Notes under the pieces: model-generated
What the model saw: only the letters and a program-made list of their open reading frames with translations
What the model was told of the DNA's origin: nothing
The model's database searches: none
Source: Halapricum hydrolyticum
GTDB taxonomy: Archaea; Halobacteriota; Halobacteria; Halobacteriales; Haloarculaceae
Length of the DNA: 64,000 nucleotides
Direction: 5' to 3'
NCBI RefSeq assembly: GCF_025517535.1
Contig: NZ_JAOPKC010000001.1
Span: 62,001-126,000 of the forward strand
Program-made: the position numbers and the translations under genes
Shown: positions 43,903 through 51,589 of the stretch, one piece after another
Position numbering within the stretch: position 1 is the stretch's first letter
How the letters are laid out: every line of letters begins with the position of its first letter

Positions 43903-46188
43903 ATGACCGATCACTCGCATACTGATACCCATCACCCTGGTCCGCCGCGGTTCGTCCAGGTCGGCGAGCGGATCGTCGATCCGATCTTCGTCGACATGGC
44001 CCACGGGTACGACCGGGACAATCTCGCACCGACGATCGCGGGGACGCCCGATCGTGATCCGGACAACTACGACCGGACCGACTTCACGTGGCGACTCGTG
44101 GCGAAGCCCGACGGGAGCTCGACCGGACTGGAGTACGCGCCGACGCCCTACAGCGACCTCACCCAGTACGACGAAGGGCTGCACAACACCGTCGAGTTCC
44201 AGCCCGACGCCCCCGGAGTCTACCGGTTCGAACTCGATGCCCCCGACGGGACTCACGAGCTGACCATCGAGGCGTTCCCCGCGCCGGGCGGCGACGACGA
44301 GGTCCAGGTGTTCGACATCGAGGGCGAGGTCGCCGGCGGCGCGGGCAACGACGTCGGCGGCCCGCCGCGTCTCGAACTCGTCGGCGAGTTCGATCCCGAC
44401 GCCGGCGAATTCGTCGTCGAGTCCAACCCCGAACTCGCCTCGGACAGCTTCGCCGTCGAGGACGACCTGACGGTCTCGTTTCGGCCCCACGACGCCGCGT
44501 CCCTCTCGGTCGAGGACGTCGTCGTCGAGGGCACGACCGCCCGGATCCCGGTCGAGGCCGTCGACGAGCCGACGAGCCTGTTCGCGGCCCCCTTCGACGG
44601 GGTCCGGGTAGGTGCGACCGACGAGATCGTCCTCCGTCCCGACGGTGAGATCGAGTATCCAAACCGTCCGCCGGAATGGCTGGACGACGCCGTGATGTAC
44701 GAGATCTTCCCGCGGTCGTTCGCGAGCGAGGACGGCGAGGCCGACTTCCAGTACCTGACGGAGAAGGTCGACTACCTCGCTGGTCTGGGCGTCGACATCG
44801 TCTGGCTGACGCCGATCGTCCCCGCCTGGAGCGCGGAGATCGACACGCCCCCCGGCGGCCCTCACGGCTACAGTACCGGCGACTACTTCGACGTGGCCGA
44901 CGATCTGGGCACCCTGGAAGACTTCGAGGCGTTCGTCGACGCCTGCCACGAGGCAGACATCCGCGTCTGTTTCGACCTCGTGGTCAACCACTGCGGGTGG
45001 ACCAACGAGAAGTGGCAGGACACCATCGCACAGCTGGGCGAACAGCCCGAGGATCCCTACGCGTTCCCCGACGTGGAGGCCTGGAACACCGACTCGAAGT
45101 ACTTCGACTGGTTCGACCGCCAGACCACCGCCAGCGAGCACGACGTGGCACCGGCCCAGACGAGCTTCTTCAACGTCCGCCTGCAGCCCAACCTCAACTA
45201 CGGCAACCTCGCGCTCCGGGAGCACATCCTGGCCGCGGTGGACTTCTGGTCGGAGTACGTCGACGCCTTCCGGTGTGACATCGCCTGGGGCGTCCCCCAC
45301 AGCTTCTGGAAGGAGGCCCGGCGGCTCACCCGCGAGAAGGACGCCGAGTTCATGTGGCTCGACGAGTCGGTCCCCTACCTCACCTCGATGGGCGAGTCGG
45401 AGTTCGATCTGCACTTCGACACGACCGAGTTCATGTTCACCGCTCACGCCGTCGCCCGGGGCGAGCGACCGCCGAGCGACCTGCTGGACGCGATCGAGGC
45501 CCGCGACGAACACGGCTTCCCGACCTACAGCCGGATCCTCAACACGACCGAGAACCACGACGAGTCCCGCATCTACTGGGAGGCCAAGGCCGAGGGCCAC
45601 CGCGAGGACCCCGCCCAGGCCGAGCGTGCCGCGCTGGCGGCCGCGTTCACGCTGCCCGGCGTGCCCTTCCTCTACTACGGGCAGGAACGGCTCATCGCCG
45701 AGTACGGCACTCGCCGGGAGAGCCCCTTCGCGGACCGGGACGATCGCTTCGACGACCTCGAGAAAGACCCCTACAAGCGGGCGTTCATGAACTGGGACCT
45801 CGACGACCTGGTCGACGACTCGGACGAGGCCGACACCGAGGCCCGTCGGGCCGTCGAGGAGCGCCTCGAGTTCGTCAGCGGCCTGGTCGACTTCTACCAC
45901 GAGTCCGACGTCCTCGGCCCGAACGCGAACCTGGTCCGGGAAGGCTACCGGACCGACGCCACCGACGACGTACTCGCGTTCGGCCTCGAGGCCGGCGACC
46001 AGAAGCGCGTCGTCGTGATCAACTTCGGTCCCGAGCCGCGACAGGTCCAGCTTCGGCCGTCGGTCGACACCACCGATCTGTTCACCGGCGACGATCTGGC
46101 CGTCGACTCGTCCGACGACGCTGTTACCGTTGCGGTCGAGACGCTTGCGGTCTTCGAGACCGACTCGCTGTTCGGGCAAGGGAACTGA
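43903..46188 (+). CDS. Non-secreted GH13 amylase (paralogue of the surface amylase)
   Basis: 761 residues with no signal peptide. Begins with the same HHPGPPR ... GERIVDP block as the surface amylase (N-terminal beta region 10-250), then the GH13 barrel (257-690): region I DLVVNH (358-363), nucleophile Asp459 in FRCDIAWG, acid/base Glu488 in MWLDES and Asp553 in TENHDES, plus a C-terminal beta domain (about 690-755). It lacks the glucodextranase-C, PKD and PGF-CTERM parts. Predicted to cut maltodextrins in the cytoplasm (cyclomaltodextrinase or neopullulanase-like is possible). A GGAG ribosome-binding site lies 9 nt before the ATG. Confidence 0.9.
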   Translation: MTDHSHTDTHHPGPPRFVQVGERIVDPIFVDMAHGYDRDNLAPTIAGTPDRDPDNYDRTDFTWRLVAKPDGSSTGLEYAPTPYSDLTQYDEGLHNTVEFQPDAPGVYRFELDAPDGTHELTIEAFPAPGGDDEVQVFDIEGEVAGGAGNDVGGPPRLELVGEFDPDAGEFVVESNPELASDSFAVEDDLTVSFRPHDAASLSVEDVVVEGTTARIPVEAVDEPTSLFAAPFDGVRVGATDEIVLRPDGEIEYPNRPPEWLDDAVMYEIFPRSFASEDGEADFQYLTEKVDYLAGLGVDIVWLTPIVPAWSAEIDTPPGGPHGYSTGDYFDVADDLGTLEDFEAFVDACHEADIRVCFDLVVNHCGWTNEKWQDTIAQLGEQPEDPYAFPDVEAWNTDSKYFDWFDRQTTASEHDVAPAQTSFFNVRLQPNLNYGNLALREHILAAVDFWSEYVDAFRCDIAWGVPHSFWKEARRLTREKDAEFMWLDESVPYLTSMGESEFDLHFDTTEFMFTAHAVARGERPPSDLLDAIEARDEHGFPTYSRILNTTENHDESRIYWEAKAEGHREDPAQAERAALAAAFTLPGVPFLYYGQERLIAEYGTRRESPFADRDDRFDDLEKDPYKRAFMNWDLDDLVDDSDEADTEARRAVEERLEFVSGLVDFYHESDVLGPNANLVREGYRTDATDDVLAFGLEAGDQKRVVVINFGPEPRQVQLRPSVDTTDLFTGDDLAVDSSDDAVTVAVETLAVFETDSLFGQGN

Positions 46189-46260
46189 TCGGATCGATCA
46201 CAGTTTTGGTGACAATCCGTTCTTGTGTCCAATCTTCGTGGGGTCGACGAAATTAGTGAA

Positions 46261-46600
46261 CTACCCCTGCCTACTCACTCGCGGCGTAGCCGCTCGCTCC
46301 GTGAGGAAGGGGCTTCCTGCTTCCAAGACGCGCTTTGCAGGAACCGGGGTGGTTCTCGCAGGGAGCGCAGTCTCCACAGGCGTACCTTCGGAGTGACCCA
46401 CTCCTAGGTCGGTGAGTCCGCGAAGAAGAATGTTCCACGCTGCGTTTGCGTCTCTGTCCGCCTCGAAGCCACAGGCAGGACAGGAATGTTCACGCACCCA
46501 TAGCGGTTTGTCGGTCTCGACGCCACACTGAGCGCACTCTTTGGTGGTGCCTTCCTCGACGAGGACCTCGACGCCGCGACGCTTGAGCCGGTCGAGGACT
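46261..46600 (-). pseudogene. TnpB (IS200/IS605-type OrfB) C-terminal remnant
   Basis: The reading frame translates to the C-terminal zinc ribbon of haloarchaeal TnpB: TTKECAQCGVETDKPLWVRE, SCPACGFEADRDANAAWNIL (the Asp of RuvC motif III) and the tail VGHSEGTPVETALP with AKRVLEAGSP. The N-terminal two thirds are absent, so it cannot be active. The 5' limit of homology is uncertain (46600-46644). The last 45 bp form an inverted repeat CCCCTTCCTCAC / GTGAGTAGGCAGGGG around the tail codons. Confidence 0.8.
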
Positions 46601-46644
46601 GACTGATCATATCTCTGAATATGTTCGCGGATGGGTTTATACAC

Positions 46645-47055
46645 CCACCGTCGATAATTACCCGACGGGTGGCTTCTGACCTCGGCTGGTTGCCACCCGA
46701 CGGAAGCCAGACGTGGCCTGTGACCACGGCGTCTCCTGCCACCACCCCTCACTTCCCCCACCCCATTCCGTTTACCACTGATCACGGGACATCCCCCACG
46801 AGCCCGCTGGCCTGCTCACGGACCCAGGCCGGCGGCTCCCCCTCGAGTTCGGCGCGGGAGGGGCTCATCGGCCGACTACCTCTCCGGGGATTACTGAGTG
46901 ATTTGGGTGCGTCTGCTATTCCGGCGAATACGGCGCTTCGAGCGTCTATGCTCCTGAATACGGATTGACCAGAGATTAGGGAGGCTCGGTCGTGCAACTT
47001 CGTCTTTTATAACGCCCCACCTCTTATTCTGGAGAATCCAGACACTCCAGGCGCA
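46645..47055. other. Gene-poor accessory strip
   Basis: 411 bp between the TnpB remnant and the next small ORF. Base use is mixed. The only coding-like piece is a 28-codon minus-strand frame (46782-46868, MSPSRAELEGEPPAWVREQ) with a GGAGAGG before it, too short to support. A strong TATA box (TTTTATAA, 47005-47012) points rightward. Confidence 0.45.
47005..47012 (+). promoter_or_regulatory. TATA box of the 61-residue acidic protein ORF
   Basis: TTTTATAA, start predicted near 47034, about 20 nt before the ATG at 47056. Confidence 0.45.
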
Positions 47056-47241
47056 ATGGGCATATTAGAACTGATCATTGCAATAATCCGCGGAACCGGC
47101 ATTACGATCAACCTCTCAGGCGACGAGATCTTCGGCAGCGACGAGAGTGACAGTGATGACGACGAGGATGAAGGCGAGCCTGGTGCGTTCGTCATCACGG
47201 GTGATCGACGAGATCGACGAGATCTGCGACGTCGACGATAG
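47056..47241 (+). CDS. Hypothetical small acidic protein
   Basis: 61 residues, no homology recognised. Residues 1-20 are hydrophobic (MGILELIIAIIRGTGITINL), 27-42 very acidic (Asp/Glu/Ser) and the C-terminus basic (DRRDRRDLRRRR). A good TATA box lies upstream. It converges with the zinc-finger gene at 47243. Could equally be a non-coding stretch. Confidence 0.45.
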   Translation: MGILELIIAIIRGTGITINLSGDEIFGSDESDSDDDEDEGEPGAFVITGDRRDRRDLRRRR

Positions 47242-47242
47242 C

Positions 47243-47452
47243 TCATCGCCCGACCACCTCCGCGATCTGTTCGGGTTCGGTGACGCCGACATCGGTCGGG
47301 TTCGTCGTCCCGCAGCGGCACTTTGTCCGGACGTCGGACCCACCGTCGCCGGCGGCGACCGGCGCACGGACGGCATACGACCGCCCGCAGCCCCGACACT
47401 CCTCGACGATCCAGTAGTTGATCGTCGTGTGCTTGGCGCTGTTCTCAAGCAT
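47243..47452 (-). CDS. Small zinc-finger protein, 69 residues
   Basis: Unassigned. CRGCG (around 19-23) and CRCG (around 45-48) make a four-cysteine metal site, with an acidic C-terminus. Its start codon overlaps the end of the next gene upstream (ATGCTTGA), so the two are one transcription unit. Codon use is G/C-rich. Possibly a nucleic-acid binding or virus/plasmid-type protein. Confidence 0.6.
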   Translation of the reverse strand: MLENSAKHTTINYWIVEECRGCGRSYAVRAPVAAGDGGSDVRTKCRCGTTNPTDVGVTEPEQIAEVVGR

Positions 47453-47591
47453 CGATCGACACCTCCACGAACTGGTCGAGCGTCCGCTCGCGACGACAGC
47501 CGGGACACTCGACGCGGACCTGGCCGCGGGCCCGATCAGCAGGAATCGCGGTCCCGCAGGCCGGACATTCGAGGCGAGGGGCGTAGCTCAC
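47445..47591 (-). CDS. Small zinc-ribbon protein, 48 residues
   Basis: Starts with GTG (MSYAPRLECPACG) and has two CPxC pairs (C9/C12 and C29/C32) 16 residues apart, the geometry of a zinc ribbon. No known family is recognised. It overlaps the next zinc-finger gene by 8 bp. Unusually compact and probably translationally coupled. Confidence 0.6.
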   Translation of the reverse strand: MSYAPRLECPACGTAIPADRARGQVRVECPGCRRERTLDQFVEVSIDA

Positions 47592-47947
47592 GCCGATGCA
47601 CCCCCTTGAGCGGCCGAAACAGCCGGAGAAACCTCTATTACCTTAGACGATGAATCCCCGCGACGAACGCGTTCTACTGTGCGGCCACATACCTGAATAC
47701 TGTTGGCATGTAAGAAAAATGACTGAAGCCTGGGGTAGGAGTTTGAATAACGTCCGGAAATGCTCACTACGTTGCGCCTTTCCGGTCTCGCTCAAATCCC
47801 ACTTTTCGCTCCGTTCGAGAAACAGAGCCAGGGGTGGGGATTGTGAACCGGAGGAAGACGTTCGCGCTCACGTTGTTCGCGCGCTGCGACTTCCAGGGTT
47901 CAAATCCCACTTTTCGCTCCGTTCTCTCACGTCCGTTCGAGAAACAG
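47592..47947. repeat. tRNA-flanking strip with duplicated tRNA 3' end
   Basis: No gene seen. A segment at 47793-47849 is repeated at 47901-47970 (with a 10-bp insert TCTCACGTCC in the second). Both contain CAAATCCCACTTTTCGCTCC and CGAGAAACAGAGCCAGGGG, and the second ends in tRNA-Thr. Thus 47827-47849 is a degenerate copy of the tRNA-Thr 3' end, as expected of an attachment-site scar or tandem duplication. Confidence 0.6.
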
Positions 47948-48021
47948 AGCCAGGGGTGGGATTTGAACCCACGAACTCCCGATTACAAGTCGGGTGCTTG
48001 GACCACCCAAGCTCCCCTGGC
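47948..48021 (-). tRNA. trnT: tRNA-Thr (anticodon TGT)
   Basis: On the minus strand the molecule folds with acceptor GCCAGGG/CCCTGGC, D arm GCTT..AAGC, anticodon stem CCCGA/TCGGG around the loop CTTGTAA (anticodon TGT), and T arm GTGGGTTCAAATCCCAC. No intron; the CCA end is not encoded. A TTTAA element centred about 28 bp upstream (48047-48051) serves as promoter. Confidence 0.95.
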
Positions 48022-48046
48022 GCACGTGGGGGTAGTGGGGTGAGGG

Positions 48047-48051
48047 TTTAA
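48047..48051 (-). promoter_or_regulatory. TATA element of tRNA-Thr
   Basis: CCTTAAACCC on the minus strand, about 28 bp before the mature tRNA 5' end, overlapping the stop codon of the acetyltransferase gene. Confidence 0.5.
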
Positions 48052-48533
48052 GGCGTATCGCTTTCGACTGGCTTTTCGAAGGTGACGCGATGGGGGCGAT
48101 AGCCCCGATCCCGGTAGAACTGTCGGGCCGGTTCGTTGTCCGCCATCGCTTCGAGCGAGATTACGTCCGCGCCCGCGTCCGCGAGCACACGCTCGGCGGC
48201 CGCGAGCAGCTGTGTTCCGACCCCTTCGCCGCGCATTTCGGGCACGACGTAGAGGTTCTGCACGACGCCCCGGCGGACGGACTTCGCGAACGTACTGCCC
48301 TCCATCGTGAACGTGACGAAGCCGACGATCCGGTCACCGCTCCGGGCGAGGTGTGTCTGCTCGCGGGCGATCCGCCTGGCGAACGATTCCCGTATCCGAC
48401 TCCGGTTGGCGGCCGTCTGCAAGTGTGATCCGTACTCGCGCTGGCCCGCGGCCAGTTCGAGCCAGCACTCGACCAGCCGGTCCAGGTCGTCCATCGTCGC
48501 TCGCTCGACCGTGACGGAACTCCGATCGCTCAT
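48048..48533 (-). CDS. GNAT-family N-acetyltransferase
   Basis: 161 residues. The acetyl-CoA loop MRGEGVGTQLLAAAE is at about 100-115, after strand YVVPE, and the family's final strand ends FYRDRGYRPHRVTF. Substrate (amine, protein N-terminus or other) cannot be told. Its 3' end lies next to the tRNA promoter. Confidence 0.87.
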   Translation of the reverse strand: MSDRSSVTVERATMDDLDRLVECWLELAAGQREYGSHLQTAANRSRIRESFARRIAREQTHLARSGDRIVGFVTFTMEGSTFAKSVRRGVVQNLYVVPEMRGEGVGTQLLAAAERVLADAGADVISLEAMADNEPARQFYRDRGYRPHRVTFEKPVESDTP

Positions 48534-48597
48534 GGTGGATATCGGTGACGTCGCCGGCGAGCTGACAGCCCGACTGTCGCGCTGGCGAACGCTACCA

Positions 48598-49161
48598 TCA
48601 GACCTCGCGACAGTCCGGACAGAGAAGCTGGCCGTTGAACGAGACGAGATCGGACGTGAGCGCGCCGCATCGCTCGCAGATTCCCTGCTCGCTGTAGCCG
48701 CCGTCGGCGTCGGCAGGCGCCTGTGGTTCGGATTCGAGACGCGCTGGTTCGACCTCCTGGTCGGTCGCCGTATCGGTCGGCGTGAAGGTCGTGGCCGCGA
48801 TCACGTCGCGCTGGGTGAGGACGCCGAGCGGCTTGCCGCCGTTGTCGGTCACGACCAGCAGCGTCGCCGACTGGGCGAACAGTTCGTCGACGGCGGCTTC
48901 GATCGGCTGCTCGGGTGCGACCTCTGGCACGGTGTCGGTCATACACTCCGTCACGGACGCGTCAGCGCTCCCGCCACGGACGAGCCACGAGAGCGCGTCA
49001 CCGGCCGTGACGATCCCGATCGGCTCCTGGCCCTTGAGCACGACTGCGCCCGGCGTGTCCTCCTCGAGCAACAGCTGTGCCGTATCGCGGATGCTATCCG
49101 AACCACTCACCCCCACGAAGTCACGGGTCATCGCCTCCTGTACTGTGACGTCACCGTTCAT
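48598..49161 (-). CDS. CBS-domain protein with C-terminal zinc ribbon
   Basis: 187 residues. Two CBS repeats (about 8-60 and 68-125) form the adenosine-nucleotide sensing pair (VVLKGQEPIGIVTAGDAL, LLVVTDNGGKPLGVLTQRDV). A spacer is followed by a zinc ribbon CERC ... CPDC (about 161-184). Such proteins sense AMP/ATP or act as adaptors. A CTTTTAGA TATA element 28 bp before the ATG gives a leaderless start. Confidence 0.87.
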   Translation of the reverse strand: MNGDVTVQEAMTRDFVGVSGSDSIRDTAQLLLEEDTPGAVVLKGQEPIGIVTAGDALSWLVRGGSADASVTECMTDTVPEVAPEQPIEAAVDELFAQSATLLVVTDNGGKPLGVLTQRDVIAATTFTPTDTATDQEVEPARLESEPQAPADADGGYSEQGICERCGALTSDLVSFNGQLLCPDCREV

Positions 49162-49185
49162 ACCTGCTATTTTGCGCGACGGCGT

Positions 49186-49193
49186 CTAAAAGC
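49186..49193 (-). promoter_or_regulatory. TATA box of the CBS-domain gene
   Basis: CTTTTAGA on the minus strand, centred 28 bp before the ATG at 49161. A second TATA-like GCTTATAG lies at 49207-49213. Confidence 0.5.
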
Positions 49194-49395
49194 TACCTGC
49201 AGTACGCTTATAGTGCTCTCGCACGTATGCTCAACGTTGCCACGGGCGACGCTGACACTGTACTCGTCTGACGCCTGCGTCCCGGCCGGCCCGGACTCGA
49301 ACATCGCTCACTGATTTGATCTTCAGCGTTCGAATTAAGCCGGATCCATAACAATCCGTATCAGAGGCAGACGATCGATCCGGTTTCGAGGCGCC

Positions 49396-50157
49396 CTAGC
49401 AGTCCAGTTCGACGTCCACACCTGTCGCTCGACACTCTTCGAGGGCGTGTTTTGCAGCCATGCCGGCCTCGTCGGCGCGGCGACCCTCGCCCACGCCGAC
49501 TTTGAGTTCGACACCGACGTCGTCGCGAACGTGATCGATCGCGTCCTGGTAGTCTTCGGCGTCCATCTCCGGACAGACCGCGATGATGTTGTCGCCGCCG
49601 ACGAAAAACGAGAGACTGTCGTAGGCCTGTCGCATGTATTTCATCAGCGATGCGTAGCCCTGCTCGATCCGGATGAACGTGTCGAACTCGCTGAGCTGAT
49701 CGGTGTACTTGCCGGTCGCGTCGTTGACGTCGAAGTGAGCGATGCGGAGGTCCTCGTCGGTCCGGAATTCGTCGTCGATGTGGCGGCCACGCAGGATCTC
49801 CCGACGGGACTTGTCCTGGGCACTGCCAGCGTCCTGGAGCTGTTCGGTCGCGGTCTCGAGTGCGTTCGCGGGCGTCTGACCGGTCGCGACGCTCAGACTC
49901 ATCGTCACGGGATAGCGATTGGCGACCGATTCCTGGAGCATGTCGTGGTCGTCCATCGTCAACCCGTTCGAGACGGCGATCATGTTGTCGAACCGGGTAA
50001 AGAACGTGTAGCCACCGCGGTTGCCGAAAAACTGCGCGAGATCGGCGTACAGCCGCGACTGGAGCGTCTGGAGGTCGACTTCCCGGCGCGGTTCGGGCGT
50101 CACTGTCCAGGGACCGTAGTTGTCGATCTGGATGTGGGTGAGCTGCGTGTTCGTCAC
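49396..50157 (-). CDS. gch3: GTP cyclohydrolase III
   Basis: Archaea-specific enzyme converting GTP to 2-amino-5-formylamino-6-ribosylamino-4-pyrimidinone phosphate, the first step of F420/riboflavin synthesis. 253 residues with two palm-like halves; the metal-binding motif FFVGGDNIIA sits near 190 and RFDNMIAV near 55. The start is the GTG at 50157 (MTNTQLTHIQIDNYGPW), supported by a TATA-like CCAATATC some 30 bp upstream and by family homology; the longer ORF overlaps the next gene. Confidence 0.93.
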   Translation of the reverse strand: MTNTQLTHIQIDNYGPWTVTPEPRREVDLQTLQSRLYADLAQFFGNRGGYTFFTRFDNMIAVSNGLTMDDHDMLQESVANRYPVTMSLSVATGQTPANALETATEQLQDAGSAQDKSRREILRGRHIDDEFRTDEDLRIAHFDVNDATGKYTDQLSEFDTFIRIEQGYASLMKYMRQAYDSLSFFVGGDNIIAVCPEMDAEDYQDAIDHVRDDVGVELKVGVGEGRRADEAGMAAKHALEECRATGVDVELDC

Positions 50158-50203
50158 AACTGTCTGTGCGTAATGGATCGGCTGATATTGGTGTGTCGAT
50201 CCA

Positions 50204-50500
50204 CTACGCCCGGTCGAGTTCGTACGGCCAGTAGCCGTTCTCACGCATCGCCCGACCGACTGCCCTGTGGAACTCGGAGAACGTCTCGAACTGTTCGTCC
50301 TCGACGTGTTCGAAGATGTCCGCGACGCTAACGACCGTTTCGTAGTCGATTCGGACCGGATGATCGCCGTACTGTTCGACGTACTCCGTGGCCGTCAGCG
50401 GGAAGTCCTCCTCGGATACTTTCTTCGCGAGGACGGCGTGGCCGTACTTGCGTCGTCCCTCGCTGCCCTCCTCGCCGTCGGGATCGTGTGGCCAGTCCAT
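50204..50500 (-). CDS. DUF5785-like haloarchaeal protein
   Basis: 98 residues, acidic, starting MDWPHDPDGEEGSEGRRKYG. Conserved in haloarchaea next to gch3 but with no known function. Sequence has YGDHPVRIDYETVVSVADIF and a C-terminal RAMRENGYWPYELDR. The neighbouring esterase starts on the opposite strand 85 bp away. Confidence 0.75.
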   Translation of the reverse strand: MDWPHDPDGEEGSEGRRKYGHAVLAKKVSEEDFPLTATEYVEQYGDHPVRIDYETVVSVADIFEHVEDEQFETFSEFHRAVGRAMRENGYWPYELDRA

Positions 50501-50584
50501 ACTCGCAACTATTCCGGTCGAGCCAAAAGGATTGCCCTGGTCCGTCGACAGGTTGATCCGGCCGCTCTTCGAGCGACGAGATAC

Positions 50585-51589
50585 ATGGAGCGCAGTACTG
50601 ACGCACGGTGGACGCGTCGGGGGGTGTTGACGACCGCTGCCGGGGCGGTGCTCACGGGGTGTTCCAGCGGCGAAACGACGCCGACGGATACGATTTCGAC
50701 AGCCGAGGGGACGGCGACACCGTCGTCGGACAGTGGCGAAACCACGACGACACGGCCACCGTCGTCGGACAGTATCGGGACGACGCCGACAGAAGGCGAC
50801 GATACCGGGACAGAATCAGACAGTGACCGGCGAGACGTCGTCTTCCAGGAGACGCCGGAACGGGAACTGAAGCTCGATCTCTATCTGCCGGGCGAAGGTG
50901 AGGATCACCCGTTCGTCGTGTTCGCACACGGCGGTGGCTGGATCGGCGGCGACAAGGGACACCGTCTGATGTTCGACCGACTGACGGCGAACGGATACGC
51001 GGTCGCGGACGTCCAGTATCGACTGGCACAGGAGCGACGCTATCCCGCCGCGGTTCGCGACGTCGTCGCGGCGGTCGCGTGGGTTCGGGCCAACGCGGAC
51101 ACGTACGACATCGACGGCTCGCGCAGCGCGCTCGCTGGCTACTCCGCGGGTGCTCACCTCGCGACGCTGGTCGCGCTCGCCCCCGGCTACGAGCGCTTCC
51201 AGCCACGGGATTTCGAGCTCGACGCCTCGGCGGCTGTCGACGCTGTCGTCGGCTACAGCGGCCCGTACGATTTCACCGTCCCGGAAGCCGAGGAGAACCT
51301 GCTCGTCGCGGCGTTCTTCGGCCCGGATGCCAGCGAAGCGACGCTCCAAGAAGGCTCGCCCGTCACGCACGTCGATCCCGGCGATCCGCCCGCCATGCTC
51401 GTGCACGGGACCGAGGACTCGATCGTCCCGTACCGCTCGACGACGGTGCTCGCCGGGACGCTCCGCGACGCGGACGTGCCGGTCGAGGTGGTCACCGGCG
51501 AGGGGGCCGGGCACGGGATGATCGACGATCCGGACTGGCGCGAGCGGACGCTCCCGCGCCAGATCGGCTTTCTGGACCAGCACCTCTAG
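50585..51589 (+). CDS. Secreted lipoprotein alpha/beta hydrolase (BD-FAE/esterase type)
   Basis: 334 residues. Tat lipoprotein signal (TRRGVLTTAAGAVLTGC, acylated Cys near 26) and a Ser/Thr-rich linker (about 28-80), then the hydrolase fold: oxyanion motif HGGGW, nucleophile Ser in GYSAGAH, Asp in HGTEDSIVP and His in AGHGMID. Closest type is the BD-FAE/carboxylesterase group, acting on acyl or feruloyl esters outside the cell. Start ATG 50585 gives the signal; the longer ORF is rejected. Confidence 0.88.
   Translation: MERSTDARWTRRGVLTTAAGAVLTGCSSGETTPTDTISTAEGTATPSSDSGETTTTRPPSSDSIGTTPTEGDDTGTESDSDRRDVVFQETPERELKLDLYLPGEGEDHPFVVFAHGGGWIGGDKGHRLMFDRLTANGYAVADVQYRLAQERRYPAAVRDVVAAVAWVRANADTYDIDGSRSALAGYSAGAHLATLVALAPGYERFQPRDFELDASAAVDAVVGYSGPYDFTVPEAEENLLVAAFFGPDASEATLQEGSPVTHVDPGDPPAMLVHGTEDSIVPYRSTTVLAGTLRDADVPVEVVTGEGAGHGMIDDPDWRERTLPRQIGFLDQHL

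Noticed and set aside
43870..46179. 769-codon minus-strand frame opposite the cytoplasmic GH13 gene
   Set aside because: Shadow of the plus-strand gene, whose catalytic residues are intact.
46782..46868. 28-codon minus-strand frame (MSPSRAELEGEPPAWVREQ) with a GGAGAGG site
   Set aside because: Coding-like third bases, but too short and without homology to support a gene call.
47650..48051. 133-codon plus-strand frame across the tRNA-Thr region
   Set aside because: It runs through the tRNA and its duplicated end; the ending FEPTNSRLQVGCLDH is a known false translation of tRNA sequence.
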